A DNA stretch of 22,266 nt from Allosphingosinicella sp. (GCA_030146745.1 JASLBD010000044.1:1-22266), one strand, 5' to 3'. Positions 7,262-14,521 are shown, numbered from the stretch's first letter. Numbers and translations: made by a program. Notes: generated by a model from the sequence alone, not told the origin.

Positions 7262-8532
7262 CGATCCTCCTCCTGACCCTGGCGGTCCTGCTGGCGCTCG
7301 GAGTTCCGGTCGCCTTCGCCTTGCTCGGGGCAACCCTCGCCGCCTTCCTCGCGCTCGACATCCCTCTGGTCGTCGCCTTCCAGCGCATGGCCGCTGGCAT
7401 CAGCGTCTTCAACCTGATGGCGATCCCCTTCTTCATCTTCGCCGGCGACCTCATGTACCGGGCCGGAATCGCCACTCGCCTCGTCCAGGTCGCGGAGGCG
7501 ATGTTCGGGCGCGCGCGCGGCGGGCTCGGGCAGGTCAACGTCGGCGCCTCGATGCTGTTCGGCGCCGTCTCCGGTTCGGCCATCGCCAGCGCCTCGGCGA
7601 TGGGATCGACCCTGATCCCGCTGATGAAGGAGAAAGGCTACGACGCCGATTATTGCGTCAACGTCACCGCCACCGCGGCCATCGTCGGACTGCTGATCCC
7701 GCCGTCGCACAACATGATCATCTACGCCGCCGCCTCCGGCACCGGGGTGTCGATCGGCGACCTGTTCCTGGCGGGCGTGATTCCCGGAATCCTCACCGGC
7801 CTGCTGCTGATGCTCGTGTCCTGGATCGTGGCGGTGAAGCGCGGCTATCCCAAGGGCGTCTTTCCCGGCTGGCGGCCCTTCCTTCGCGCCGCCGTCTTCG
7901 CGATCCCGGGCCTGATGACCGCCGTCATCATCATGGGCGGAATCCTGAGCGGGATATTCACTCCGACCGAATCCTCCGCGATCGCGGTCATCTACACGAT
8001 CGCGGTGGGGGCGCTGGTCTACCGGACGCTCGGCTTGCGCAACTTCATGGAAGCGGCGACCCAGTCGGTGAAGACCGCGGCGATGGTGCTCCTCATCATC
8101 GCGGCGGCGACCGGCTTCGGATTCGCTCTGGCCATACTCGAGGTGCCCGCGCAGCTGGCCGGCCTGATCGGCTTCCTCACCGACAATCCGATCTTCATCC
8201 TGCTCATCGTCAACGTCATCCTGCTTCTGCTCGGCACGTTCATGGACATGGCGCCGCTGATCGTCATCACGACCCCGATCTTCCTTCCGATCCTGGCCCC
8301 GCTCGGCATCGACCCGGTGCATTTCGGGATCATCATGATGCTCAATCTCGGCATCGGCCTTGTGACTCCTCCGGTGGGATCGGTGCTGTTCGTCGGCTCC
8401 GCGATCGGCGGGATCCCGGTCGAGAAGACAGTGAAGACGATCTGGCCCTTCTACGGGGCGCTCCTCGTCGCTTTGATGCTGGTCAGCTACGTTCCCGAGC
8501 TGTCGCTCGCCCTTCCCCGCTGGTTCGGATGA
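7252..8532 (+). CDS. dctM: TRAP transporter large permease subunit, DctM family
   Basis: 426 residues, almost wholly hydrophobic, with about 12 membrane segments: the DctM/SiaM-type membrane subunit that moves substrate with sodium. Family marks are FNLMAIPFFIFAGDLM (near 57-72), FGAVSGSAIASASAMGS (103-119), GLLIPPSHNMIIYAAASG (146-163), ESSAIAVIYT near 244 and the C-terminal VTPPVGSVLFVG block. The start is GTG at 7252 overlapping dctQ; the family N-terminus fits it, and no better start exists. The stop overlaps the ATG of the downstream lipoprotein gene (ATGA), placing that gene in the same operon. Confidence 0.94.
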   Translation: MELTILLLTLAVLLALGVPVAFALLGATLAAFLALDIPLVVAFQRMAAGISVFNLMAIPFFIFAGDLMYRAGIATRLVQVAEAMFGRARGGLGQVNVGASMLFGAVSGSAIASASAMGSTLIPLMKEKGYDADYCVNVTATAAIVGLLIPPSHNMIIYAAASGTGVSIGDLFLAGVIPGILTGLLLMLVSWIVAVKRGYPKGVFPGWRPFLRAAVFAIPGLMTAVIIMGGILSGIFTPTESSAIAVIYTIAVGALVYRTLGLRNFMEAATQSVKTAAMVLLIIAAATGFGFALAILEVPAQLAGLIGFLTDNPIFILLIVNVILLLLGTFMDMAPLIVITTPIFLPILAPLGIDPVHFGIIMMLNLGIGLVTPPVGSVLFVGSAIGGIPVEKTVKTIWPFYGALLVALMLVSYVPELSLALPRWFG

Positions 8533-9032
8533 GGATTTCCGCCGTGAAGACATTGCTCCCGTTCGCCCTCCTCGCTCTCGCCGCCTGCGGAGGGGAGTCG
8601 CCTCCCGCCGACAAGGTCGAGAGCTCCGGCAAACGCGACGTGCCGCTCGCCGAGGTGCCGCCGGAGGTGCTGGCGGCCGCCGCGGCGGCGCAGCCGGGCT
8701 TCACCGCCGCCGAAGCCGAGGCGGAAACTCGCGACGGCCGCCGCTATTTCGACGTCGGCGGCAAGCTGGCCGACGGCTCCGAGGTCGAGTTCGACATCAT
8801 GGAGGAAGGCGGCCGCTGGCGAGTCGTGGAAACCCAGCGCGACATCGAGATCGCCTCCGCGCCCGCCGCGGTACGCGACATGGCGGGGAAATTTCCGGCC
8901 GAGAGGGTGATCGAGAGCCGCCAGGCCGACGGGCTGGTCATCTACGAGCTCTACGACGCGCAGCAGCGCAAGCTCGAGATCAAGTGGGACGGGAAGAGCG
9001 CCGAGGCGCTGACCAAGGAATGGGCGCATTAG
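8529..9032 (+). CDS. Lipoprotein with two PepSY-like repeats, coupled to the TRAP operon
   Basis: 167 residues. A short signal peptide ends in the lipobox LAAC (Cys20), so it is probably a membrane-anchored periplasmic lipoprotein. A Pro/Lys-containing linker leads to two units that resemble PepSY-like domains: about 44-101 (helix VPPEVLAAAAAAQ, then strands with DGRRYFDVGGKLADGSEVEF) and about 111-155 (helix APAAVRDMAGKF, then strands with VIYELYDAQQRKLEIKW). PepSY-like domains are small periplasmic alpha/beta modules of mostly unknown role. Its ATG overlaps the dctM stop by 4 nt (ATGA), so it is read from the same mRNA as the transporter and falls under the same operator. I know no role for such a protein in TRAP uptake; a chaperone or substrate-sensing role is speculation. 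Confidence 0.82.
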   Translation: MRISAVKTLLPFALLALAACGGESPPADKVESSGKRDVPLAEVPPEVLAAAAAAQPGFTAAEAEAETRDGRRYFDVGGKLADGSEVEFDIMEEGGRWRVVETQRDIEIASAPAAVRDMAGKFPAERVIESRQADGLVIYELYDAQQRKLEIKWDGKSAEALTKEWAH

Positions 9033-9056
9033 CGCGCCGGGCATCAGGTTCGGATC

Positions 9057-9139
9057 GTCATCCCGGACTTGATCCGGGATCCACCTTCTTGCGCCACCGC
9101 ACGAAAGGAAGGTGGATGCCGGATCAAGTCCGGCATGAC
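9057..9139. repeat. Interspersed inverted repeat R1 (GTCATnCCGG type)
   Basis: Two arms beginning GTCATCCCGGACTTGATCC and, on the other strand, GTCATGCCGGACTTGATCC pair over about 32 bp each side of a short spacer. It lies between the convergent lipoprotein and hydratase genes, where it could end transcription in both directions. Elements of this kind recur in sphingomonad genomes. Confidence 0.8.
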
Positions 9140-9178
9140 GAGACGGTGCAGATTTAGCGCCCGCCGCTCTAGGCCGGC

Positions 9179-9257
9179 CATTGCGCGCGAAGCGAAGCAA
9201 TCCAGTTTCGGCTTTTCACGCCCGCTGGATTGCTTCGTCGCTACGCTCCTCGCAATG
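9179..9257. repeat. Interspersed inverted repeat R2 (CATTGCGAGGAGCG type)
   Basis: The left arm (CATTGCGCGCGAAGCGAAGC, on to AATCCAG) and the right arm, which on the minus strand reads CATTGCGAGGAGCGTAGCGA and on to CAATCCAG, are imperfect inverted copies about 20 bp apart. The sequence differs from R1, so this is a second repeat family, placed back to back with R1 in the same gap. Confidence 0.75.
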
Positions 9258-9265
9258 ACGCTGCT

Positions 9266-10081
9266 TTACCGCCCCTCCGGCCTCGCCGCGCGCAGGGTGC
9301 AGGCGACCCGGTAGCTCTCCCCGAAGCGGGCTTCGACGCGCTGGCCCGGGCGGGCGTCGTGGACTCCGGTGACGGCGCCCGACGAAATCCATTGCCCCGG
9401 CCGTAGCGCGACCCCGCGCTTCTCCATCAGCTCGAACAGGAAGCGCGCGGCGCCGATCGCCCCGTCGGGAAAGGCGGCGGCTCGTCCGGATCCGGCTTCG
9501 ATCCCGTCGAGCGAGGTCGTCACCTCCCATTGCTCGAAGCCGCTCGAGCGCCAGTCCGGAATCGCCGCCCCGACGACGAGACCGTTATTGTTGCCGAAGT
9601 CGGAGATGACGGCGACGGGCCCGAGCTTGTTGATCGCGCCCAAAGGCGAACTCGCAATCTCGATTCCGACATGGACGGCGTCGATCAGGCCGGCGGCTTC
9701 CTCGAGCGTGAAGCGCCCCTGCCCCTGCGGCGGAGTCCTTGCGATTCGGAGCAGGAATTCGGCCTCGCCAGCGGCGAAACCCTCCGCGAAGACCGGGCAT
9801 TCGGGGACCGCGGCCGAATCCGCGACGATCCGGGCGGCGAAGATCGGTCCCGCCAGGCGATCGGCGCCATAACGCCCGGACAAAGGCGGGTTGATGCGCC
9901 CCACCTTCCAGCCGACGACCGGGCTGCCCCAGGCGGCGATGGCCTGGTCCTGTACGGCATAGGCCTCGTCCAGCGTATCGGGAAAGGCGCCCGGATAGGA
10001 GTCCAGCCCGTCGGCGGAGCGGCGCGCGGCAAGGAAGCGGCCGGCGATCGTCGCCGGGTCGGCAGTCAGCAAATCCACCAC
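9266..10081 (-). CDS. 2-keto-4-pentenoate hydratase-like enzyme (FAH family, MhpD type)
   Basis: 271 residues, the size of MhpD. FAH-superfamily hydratases use a divalent metal to add water to, or remove it from, 2-keto acids. Visible sites are GWKVG with Lys59, Glu106 and Glu108 in GEAEFLLRI, Glu141 in HVGIEIASS, and a conserved DFGNNNGLVVG segment; these match the catalytic Lys and metal-binding Glu positions of MhpD. The start is GTG at 10081 with GAGGGG at 10088-10093 upstream; a second GTG follows at once. The gene stands alone on the minus strand with its own copy of the hexuronate operator 35 bp upstream, so it is probably induced with the uronate genes. Its substrate is unknown: aromatic meta-cleavage is the textbook role, but none of that pathway is here. 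A 2-keto-3-deoxy sugar acid is a plausible alternative. Confidence 0.85.
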   Translation of the reverse strand: MVDLLTADPATIAGRFLAARRSADGLDSYPGAFPDTLDEAYAVQDQAIAAWGSPVVGWKVGRINPPLSGRYGADRLAGPIFAARIVADSAAVPECPVFAEGFAAGEAEFLLRIARTPPQGQGRFTLEEAAGLIDAVHVGIEIASSPLGAINKLGPVAVISDFGNNNGLVVGAAIPDWRSSGFEQWEVTTSLDGIEAGSGRAAAFPDGAIGAARFLFELMEKRGVALRPGQWISSGAVTGVHDARPGQRVEARFGESYRVACTLRAARPEGR

Positions 10082-10108
10082 AGGACCCCTCGAAGTCTCC
10101 TTTTCATT

Positions 10109-10137
10109 ACGCTAGTGGAAACCGGTGTCATGAGCAA
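10109..10137 (-). promoter_or_regulatory. Candidate promoter of the FAH-family hydratase gene
   Basis: On the minus strand, TTGCTC (10137-10132) and TAGCGT (10114-10109) are separated by exactly 17 bp, and the operator at 10117-10130 fills the spacer, a classic repression geometry. Both hexamers are weak matches, so this is tentative. Confidence 0.35.
10117..10130. promoter_or_regulatory. Hexuronate-regulon operator 2 (FAH-family hydratase)
   Basis: On the minus strand TGACACCGGTTTCC, with the shared exact decamer TGACACCGGT. It lies 35 bp upstream of the GTG start of the hydratase. The only gene it can serve at close range is that hydratase; the 3' end of the reductase gene is on its other side. 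Confidence 0.82.
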
Positions 10138-10175
10138 GGCGGAAGAAGGCGCCGGTTGCGAGAAAGGCCCCCTTG

Positions 10176-10257
10176 GTCATGCTGAACTTGTTTCAGCATC
10201 CAGCGTCGGGCCGCTGTGTGGGTGGGGAAGTGGATCCTGAGGCGAGCTCAGGATGAC
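10176..10257. repeat. Interspersed inverted repeat R3, overlapping the end of the reductase gene
   Basis: Outer ends GTCATGCTGAAC and GTCATCCTGAGC (minus strand) face each other. The left arm holds a small GCTGAACTTGTTTCAGC hairpin; the right arm holds a TCCTGAGGCGAGCTCAGGA hairpin. The last codons and the stop of the reductase gene lie inside the right arm. Confidence 0.75.
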
Positions 10258-11615
10258 GGGGTGGTGACGACGACGGCGCCGAGCCCAAACTGCCGCACCG
10301 CCGCCACCGCGGCCTCGACCGCGCCGCGAAACACCGCGTCCTCCGCCAGCCGCGCGGGGAAGACCTGCCGAAGCGCGAGCAGCCCGGCGACCGGGTCCGC
10401 GCCCCGCCCGATCTGCGCCAGCCGCTCCGCCAGCGGGTCGACGATTTCCGCCCCGGCCCGCGCCTGGCGCTCGACGAACAGGATCCAGGCCGCGACCGGC
10501 ACCGCGAGCCGCTCCAGCGGCCGTCCCGCCGTCAGGGCGTCGGCGATCGAGTCGAGGAGGCGGTAGGGCAGCTTCTGCGAGCCGTCCCAGGCGATTTGCG
10601 ACAGCTTGTGGCCGATGGCGGGGTTGCGGAAGCGCTCCAGTACCTCGCCGGCATAGGCCTGGAGATCGAGGGGCGAGGACTCCAGGCCGGCGATGATGTC
10701 GTCGCGCACCACCCGCTCGACGAAGCCGGCGAGCGCCGGGTCCGCCATGGCCTCGGCCACCGTCTCGTGCCCGATCAGAAGCCCGAGATAGGCGAGGGTG
10801 GAATGGGCGCCGTTGAGGATCCGAAGCTTCGCCCGTTCCCAGGCGCCGACGTCGGCCGCCAGGACCGCGCCCGCCGATCCGAGGTCCGGAGATCCGGGCG
10901 GAAGCACGTTCTCGATGACCCAGGCGCAATAGGCTTCGCGGCTGACCGGTATGGCGTCATCGAAACCCTGTGCGCGGACCCGTTCCCGCAGGGTCTCCCC
11001 CGTCGCGGGCGTGATCGAATCGACCATCGAATCCGGGAAGACCGCCTCGCCGGCGATCCAGGCCGCCAGCTCCCGGTCGATTCGTGCCGCAAAATCGAGC
11101 GTCGCGGCGCGCAGCTTCTTGCCGTTCGCGACCATGTTGTCGCAGCACAGCGGCGTGAACGGCGCGAGCCCGGCCCGGCGCCGGTCGCCGAGGCCGAGGA
11201 CGAGCCAGCCGACCAGGCTCACCGGACGCTCGGGATGCTCGAGATCGTGGACGATGTCGTCATGGCCGAAGTCGAGGCTGCCGTCGCCGCCGAGGCAATA
11301 GCCCTTCTCGGTGACCGTGCTGGAGACGATCCGCACCGCCGGGTCGCGAAGCAGTGCCCGCACCCCCTCCCCTTCCCCGGGACCGAAGAAGGCCTTGTGC
11401 GCGGAAAGGGTGCGCAAGCGCGTCTCGGCGTCGAGGATGGCGAGCGTGTAGCGCCCCCGCTGCCGCTTCAGGGCCTCGACCGTGCCGCCCGAGCGAAGCG
11501 ACACCGCAGCGATCCCCCAGCGCGGATCCGCCTTCAGAAGCCGGTCGACATAATCGGCCTGATGGGCGCGGTGGAAGGCGCCGGGGCCGAAATGGACGAT
11601 TCCGCAGGCGCTCAC
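10248..11615 (-). CDS. Hexuronate reductase, mannitol dehydrogenase family (UxuB-like)
   Basis: 455 residues of the long-chain mannitol dehydrogenase family, which reduces tagaturonate to altronate or fructuronate to mannonate with NADH. It opens with the nucleotide-binding segment GIVHFGPGAFHRAHQADY and contains TVTEKGYC (100-107), a CCDN block (157-160) and the catalytic pattern KLRILNGAHS with Lys263, Asn268 and His271. The start is GTG at 11615, whose GTGA overlaps the uxaA stop; the family N-terminus begins exactly there, although the frame stays open upstream. By sequence it resembles fructuronate reductase UxuB more than the E. coli UxaB type, but its operon partner is altronate dehydratase, so it probably reduces tagaturonate, alone or along with fructuronate. 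The C-terminal TPSS and stop fall in repeat R3. Confidence 0.9.
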   Translation of the reverse strand: MSACGIVHFGPGAFHRAHQADYVDRLLKADPRWGIAAVSLRSGGTVEALKRQRGRYTLAILDAETRLRTLSAHKAFFGPGEGEGVRALLRDPAVRIVSSTVTEKGYCLGGDGSLDFGHDDIVHDLEHPERPVSLVGWLVLGLGDRRRAGLAPFTPLCCDNMVANGKKLRAATLDFAARIDRELAAWIAGEAVFPDSMVDSITPATGETLRERVRAQGFDDAIPVSREAYCAWVIENVLPPGSPDLGSAGAVLAADVGAWERAKLRILNGAHSTLAYLGLLIGHETVAEAMADPALAGFVERVVRDDIIAGLESSPLDLQAYAGEVLERFRNPAIGHKLSQIAWDGSQKLPYRLLDSIADALTAGRPLERLAVPVAAWILFVERQARAGAEIVDPLAERLAQIGRGADPVAGLLALRQVFPARLAEDAVFRGAVEAAVAAVRQFGLGAVVVTTPSS

Positions 11616-13129
11616 AAAGTGACGCCGCGCTTCCAGATCGCGATCTCGCGCTCCCCGTTGCGCTCGGCCGCCGTCTCCTCGCCCGAGGCGATGGCGGCGG
11701 TCTTGTGGGCGAGAGCCTCGGCGGCCGGCTCCATCCCGCCTTGCAGCACCTGCCCGGCGTCGAAGTCGATCCAGCCCTTCTTCCTGGCGGCGAGCGCGCT
11801 GTTCGATGCGATCTTCAGGGTAGGCACCGGGAAGCCGAGCGGAGTCCCGCGCCCCGTGGTGAACAGGATCAGGGTCGCTCCGGCGGCGGCGAGCGCGGTC
11901 GAGGAGACCGCGTCGTTGCCGGGCGCCTCCAGCAGCGTCAGGCCGCGGCGGCGCACCCGCTCGCCGTAGCGAAGCACGTCGCCGACCGGCGCGTGACCGG
12001 CTTTCTGGACCGCGCCCAGCGACTTCTCCTCTAGGGTGGTGATCCCCCCCGCGATGTTGCCGGGCGACGGATTCTCCGACACCGGCTGGCCGCTGGCGAG
12101 GAAGTAGCGCTTGAAGTCGTTGACCAGGCCGACGACGGCGTCGAACACGCGCTCGTCGCGCGCCCGCGCCATCAGCAGCCGCTCGGCGCCGAACATCTCG
12201 GGAATCTCGCTCAGGATCGCGCTCCCGCCGGCGGCCACGACCCGGTCGGCCATCCGCCCGACCAGGGGATTGGCGGTGAGGCCGGAAAAGCCGTCCGAGC
12301 CGCCGCATTTCAGGCCCAGCACCAGCTCGCCGAAGCCGACCGGCTGGCGGGTCGACAAAGCGGCCGTGGCGACGAGGGCGTCGACCAGGGCCAGCCCCGC
12401 CTCGAGCTCGTCCTCGACGCCCTGCGCCCTCAGCGTCCGGACGCGCCCGCGCAGCGGCTCGGGTATTTCCTCGAGCAATCGGTCGAGCTGGTTCGATTCG
12501 CACCCCAGGCCGACGAGCAGAACGCCTCCGGCATTGGGGTGGCAGGCCAGGGCCGCGAGGACCGAGCGGGTTCCGGCGAGGTCGGCGCCGAGCTGCGAGC
12601 AGCCGAACGGGTGGGCGAAGGCATGGACTCCGTCGACGGTGCCGGAATGGCGGGCGTTGGCGACGGCGGCGATCTTCTGGGCGGTGCGGCCGACGCAGCC
12701 CACGGTCGGCAGGATCCATATCTCGTTGCGGGTGCCGACCCGGCCGTCGGAGCGGCGATAGCCGAGGAAGCCGGGCTGGACCTCGCCGCGCAGGGGCTCG
12801 ACCGTCAGCCGCCGATAGGCATAGCCTTCGACTCCGCTCAGGAGAGTAGAAAGATTGTGGCTGTGGACATGGCTCCCGGCCGCGGCGGCGGCGGTGAGGA
12901 TCCCGATCGGCCAGCCATATTTGCGGACCGTCTCGCCCGCTTCCATGTCGCGCAAAGCGACCTTGTGGCCGTTCGGAATGTCGTCGCGAAGCGCGATCAT
13001 GCGCCCGACCGCTTCGACTCGAGTGCCCCGGGCGAGATCGGTCAGCGCCACCGCGACATCGTCGCGCGGGTCCAGGTGGAGCAGCGCGCGGCAGGCCGCC
13101 GCCGCTTCTAGGAGTTCGGCTTGAGTCAT
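11612..13129 (-). CDS. uxaA: Altronate dehydratase
   Basis: 505 residues, near the 495 of E. coli UxaA. It dehydrates D-altronate to 2-keto-3-deoxy-D-gluconate in the cytosol. The N-terminal SAF-type domain (about 15-94) contains DDVAVALTDLARGT, GHKVALRDMEAGE, KYGWPIG and HVHSHN. The long C-terminal dehydratase domain follows from about 116, with GYRRSDGRVGTRNEIWILPT, a cysteine in VGCVG, HPFGCSQLGAD and KCGGSDGFSGLTANPLVG. The ATG at 13129 is the first start in frame; no ribosome site precedes it, and the operator ends only 2 nt upstream, so the mRNA may be nearly leaderless. First gene of a two-gene operon with the UxuB-like reductase. Confidence 0.94.
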   Translation of the reverse strand: MTQAELLEAAAACRALLHLDPRDDVAVALTDLARGTRVEAVGRMIALRDDIPNGHKVALRDMEAGETVRKYGWPIGILTAAAAAGSHVHSHNLSTLLSGVEGYAYRRLTVEPLRGEVQPGFLGYRRSDGRVGTRNEIWILPTVGCVGRTAQKIAAVANARHSGTVDGVHAFAHPFGCSQLGADLAGTRSVLAALACHPNAGGVLLVGLGCESNQLDRLLEEIPEPLRGRVRTLRAQGVEDELEAGLALVDALVATAALSTRQPVGFGELVLGLKCGGSDGFSGLTANPLVGRMADRVVAAGGSAILSEIPEMFGAERLLMARARDERVFDAVVGLVNDFKRYFLASGQPVSENPSPGNIAGGITTLEEKSLGAVQKAGHAPVGDVLRYGERVRRRGLTLLEAPGNDAVSSTALAAAGATLILFTTGRGTPLGFPVPTLKIASNSALAARKKGWIDFDAGQVLQGGMEPAAEALAHKTAAIASGEETAAERNGEREIAIWKRGVTL

Positions 13130-13131
13130 TC

Positions 13132-13145
13132 GGTAACCGGTGTCA
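13132..13145. promoter_or_regulatory. Hexuronate-regulon operator 3 (uxaA, possibly lacI-type gene)
   Basis: On the minus strand TGACACCGGTTACC, identical over 14 bases to the site before uxaC. It ends 2 nt before the uxaA ATG. It is also the closest operator to the divergently transcribed regulator gene, 187 bp away. Confidence 0.85.
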
Positions 13146-13172
13146 AATAGCTGTTGTGGAGGCCCGCGACAA
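13144..13172 (-). promoter_or_regulatory. Candidate uxaA promoter
   Basis: On the minus strand TTGTCG (13172-13167) and TATTTG (13149-13144) are 17 bp apart. A transcript from here would begin about 8 nt before the uxaA ATG, inside operator 3. Matches to the consensus are 4/6 and 3/6, so the call is tentative. Confidence 0.35.
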
Positions 13173-13178
13173 GGTCTT

Positions 13179-13258
13179 CGTCATTCCGGCGAAAGCCGGA
13201 ATCCATGAACTCGGCCGGTGTCGGGCTGGCCGCCGCCCGTGTCAGGTCCGGGATGACG
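13179..13258. repeat. Interspersed inverted repeat R4 (GTCATTCCGG type)
   Basis: Left arm CGTCATTCCGGCGAAAGCCG, on to GAATCCATGAAC, and a degenerate right arm ending in CCGGGATGACG. The left arm includes the perfect hairpin CCGGC-GAAA-GCCGG. It sits in the divergent uxaA/lacI gap between operator 3 and the regulator start. Confidence 0.75.
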
Positions 13259-13332
13259 GGGGACGGTCGACGAGGGTGCGCCTTGGCTTTCGGCGGAGGC
13301 GGTGCGTATAGCGAAAGATCAGGGAGAGCAGC

Positions 13333-14415
13333 TTGAGCATCAACGCCGAACAGGAGCCTGCCCGGGGCAATCGCCGGACCGGCAAGCCGACGATCAACGA
13401 CGTCGCCCGGCTGTCGGGCGTCTCGAAGAAGACTGTAAGCCGGGTCATCAACCGCTCGCCCCTGCTCAACGACGAGACCCGCGAAAGGGTGCTCGGAGTG
13501 ATCCGCGACCTCGGCTACGTGCCCAACCCGCAGGCAAGGGCGCTGGCGCTTCGAACCAATTTCCTGATCGGCCTGATCCACGACAATCCCAACGCCCAGA
13601 TGGTGCTCAACGTCCAGCAGGGCATTCTCGAGGCGCTGCAGGGCACGGACTATGCGATGGTCGTCCGGCCGGTCGACCGCGGCTCCTCCACCCTGGTCGA
13701 CGACGCCCGCCACTTCCTCGAGCGCCAGCGTCCCTACGGAGTGGTGATCCTTCCGCCGCTCTCCGAGAACGACTCGATCGCGCGCCTCTGCGACGAGCTG
13801 GGCTGCCGCTACGTGCGGATGGGTTCGGCCGAGCTCGACGATCCGGATCATATGGTCGTCTCCAACGACCGCGAAGCGGTCGCCGACGCCGTCCAGTATC
13901 TGGTCACCCAGGGCCACCGCATGATCGGCCTCATCGCCGGCCCGCACGGTTTCCGCTCCGCCGCCGAACGCCGCCTGGGCTTCGAGGACGCTCTCGCCGC
14001 GGCCGGAATAAGGCTTCCGCGAAGCCTTATCGCCGAAGGCAATTACACGTTCGAATCGGGTATCGCCGCCGCCGAGAAGCTGCTCGATCTGTCGCCCCGG
14101 CCCACGGCGATCTTCGCCAGCAACGACGAGATGGCGGCGGGCGTCGTCCATGCCGCGCGCCAGCGCGACATCTCCGTGCCCGACGACCTCTCCGTGGTCG
14201 GCTTCGACGATACGCCGATCGCCGGTCATATCTGGCCGCCGCTGACCACGGTGCGCTGGCCGATCGTCTCCATGGCCCGGGCCGCGGCGCTGAAGCTGCT
14301 GGCCAGCGAAGGCGATTCGGACGACGAAGTTTCGGAACCGTCGCTCTTCCTGTCGAGACTCGTGAAGAGAGCCTCGGTCGCGCCCCCGCCGGGCAGGCCT
14401 CTTTCCACTTCCTAG
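13333..14415 (+). CDS. LacI-family transcriptional regulator of the hexuronate locus
   Basis: 360 residues. The N-terminal LacI helix-turn-helix (about 20-41) contains TINDVARLSGVSKKTVSRVI, followed by NDETRERVLGVIRDLGYVPN and the hinge (63-75, NPQARALALR). Residues 77-340 form the periplasmic-binding-like sensor domain, with DLSVVGFDDTPIAGHIWPPL and TTVRWPI near the end, both typical of the GalR/LacI type. The TTG start at 13333 is supported by GGGAGAG at 13322-13328. As the only regulator gene in the locus, at its centre, it is the natural binder of the six TGACACCGGT operators; the near-palindromic site with a central CG is of LacI-family type. The effector would be a uronate or a pathway intermediate such as KDG. 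Gene context and operator type are observations; the binding is inference. Confidence 0.92.
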   Translation: MSINAEQEPARGNRRTGKPTINDVARLSGVSKKTVSRVINRSPLLNDETRERVLGVIRDLGYVPNPQARALALRTNFLIGLIHDNPNAQMVLNVQQGILEALQGTDYAMVVRPVDRGSSTLVDDARHFLERQRPYGVVILPPLSENDSIARLCDELGCRYVRMGSAELDDPDHMVVSNDREAVADAVQYLVTQGHRMIGLIAGPHGFRSAAERRLGFEDALAAAGIRLPRSLIAEGNYTFESGIAAAEKLLDLSPRPTAIFASNDEMAAGVVHAARQRDISVPDDLSVVGFDDTPIAGHIWPPLTTVRWPIVSMARAAALKLLASEGDSDDEVSEPSLFLSRLVKRASVAPPPGRPLSTS

Positions 14416-14453
14416 AAACCGCAAGAACCCGCCAACCGCCTTGCAATTTCTCA

Positions 14454-14467
14454 TGACACCGGTTACC
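14454..14467. promoter_or_regulatory. Hexuronate-regulon operator 4 (uxaC operon)
   Basis: TGACACCGGTTACC, identical to operator 3. It lies 54 bp before the uxaC start. TTGCAA at 14441-14446 is a possible -35 element, but no good -10 is seen, so the promoter is left uncalled. Confidence 0.85.
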
Positions 14468-14521
14468 GCGAAGATTGCGCAAACCGGCGGAGACCGCGTC
14501 TGCAAAAGCGTTGGAGAGCGA

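Noticed and set aside
10066..10107. A 13-codon minus-strand frame (ATG at 10107, stop at 10068-10066) spanning the region just before and into the FAH-family hydratase start
   Set aside because: It has no ribosome site of its own, contains the likely ribosome site of the hydratase, and ends inside its coding region out of frame; chance is the simpler reading.
11616..12719. The reading frame of the UxuB-like gene stays open for 368 codons upstream, as if it were an 823-residue fusion
   Set aside because: The upstream part is an out-of-frame shadow of uxaA; the family N-terminus begins at the GTG at 11615, which overlaps the uxaA stop.
14441..14521. Upstream in-frame ATG for uxaC at 14441
   Set aside because: No ribosome site, no family match for the 27 extra residues, and coding sequence would cover operator 4; the ATG at 14522 has GGAGAG in place.
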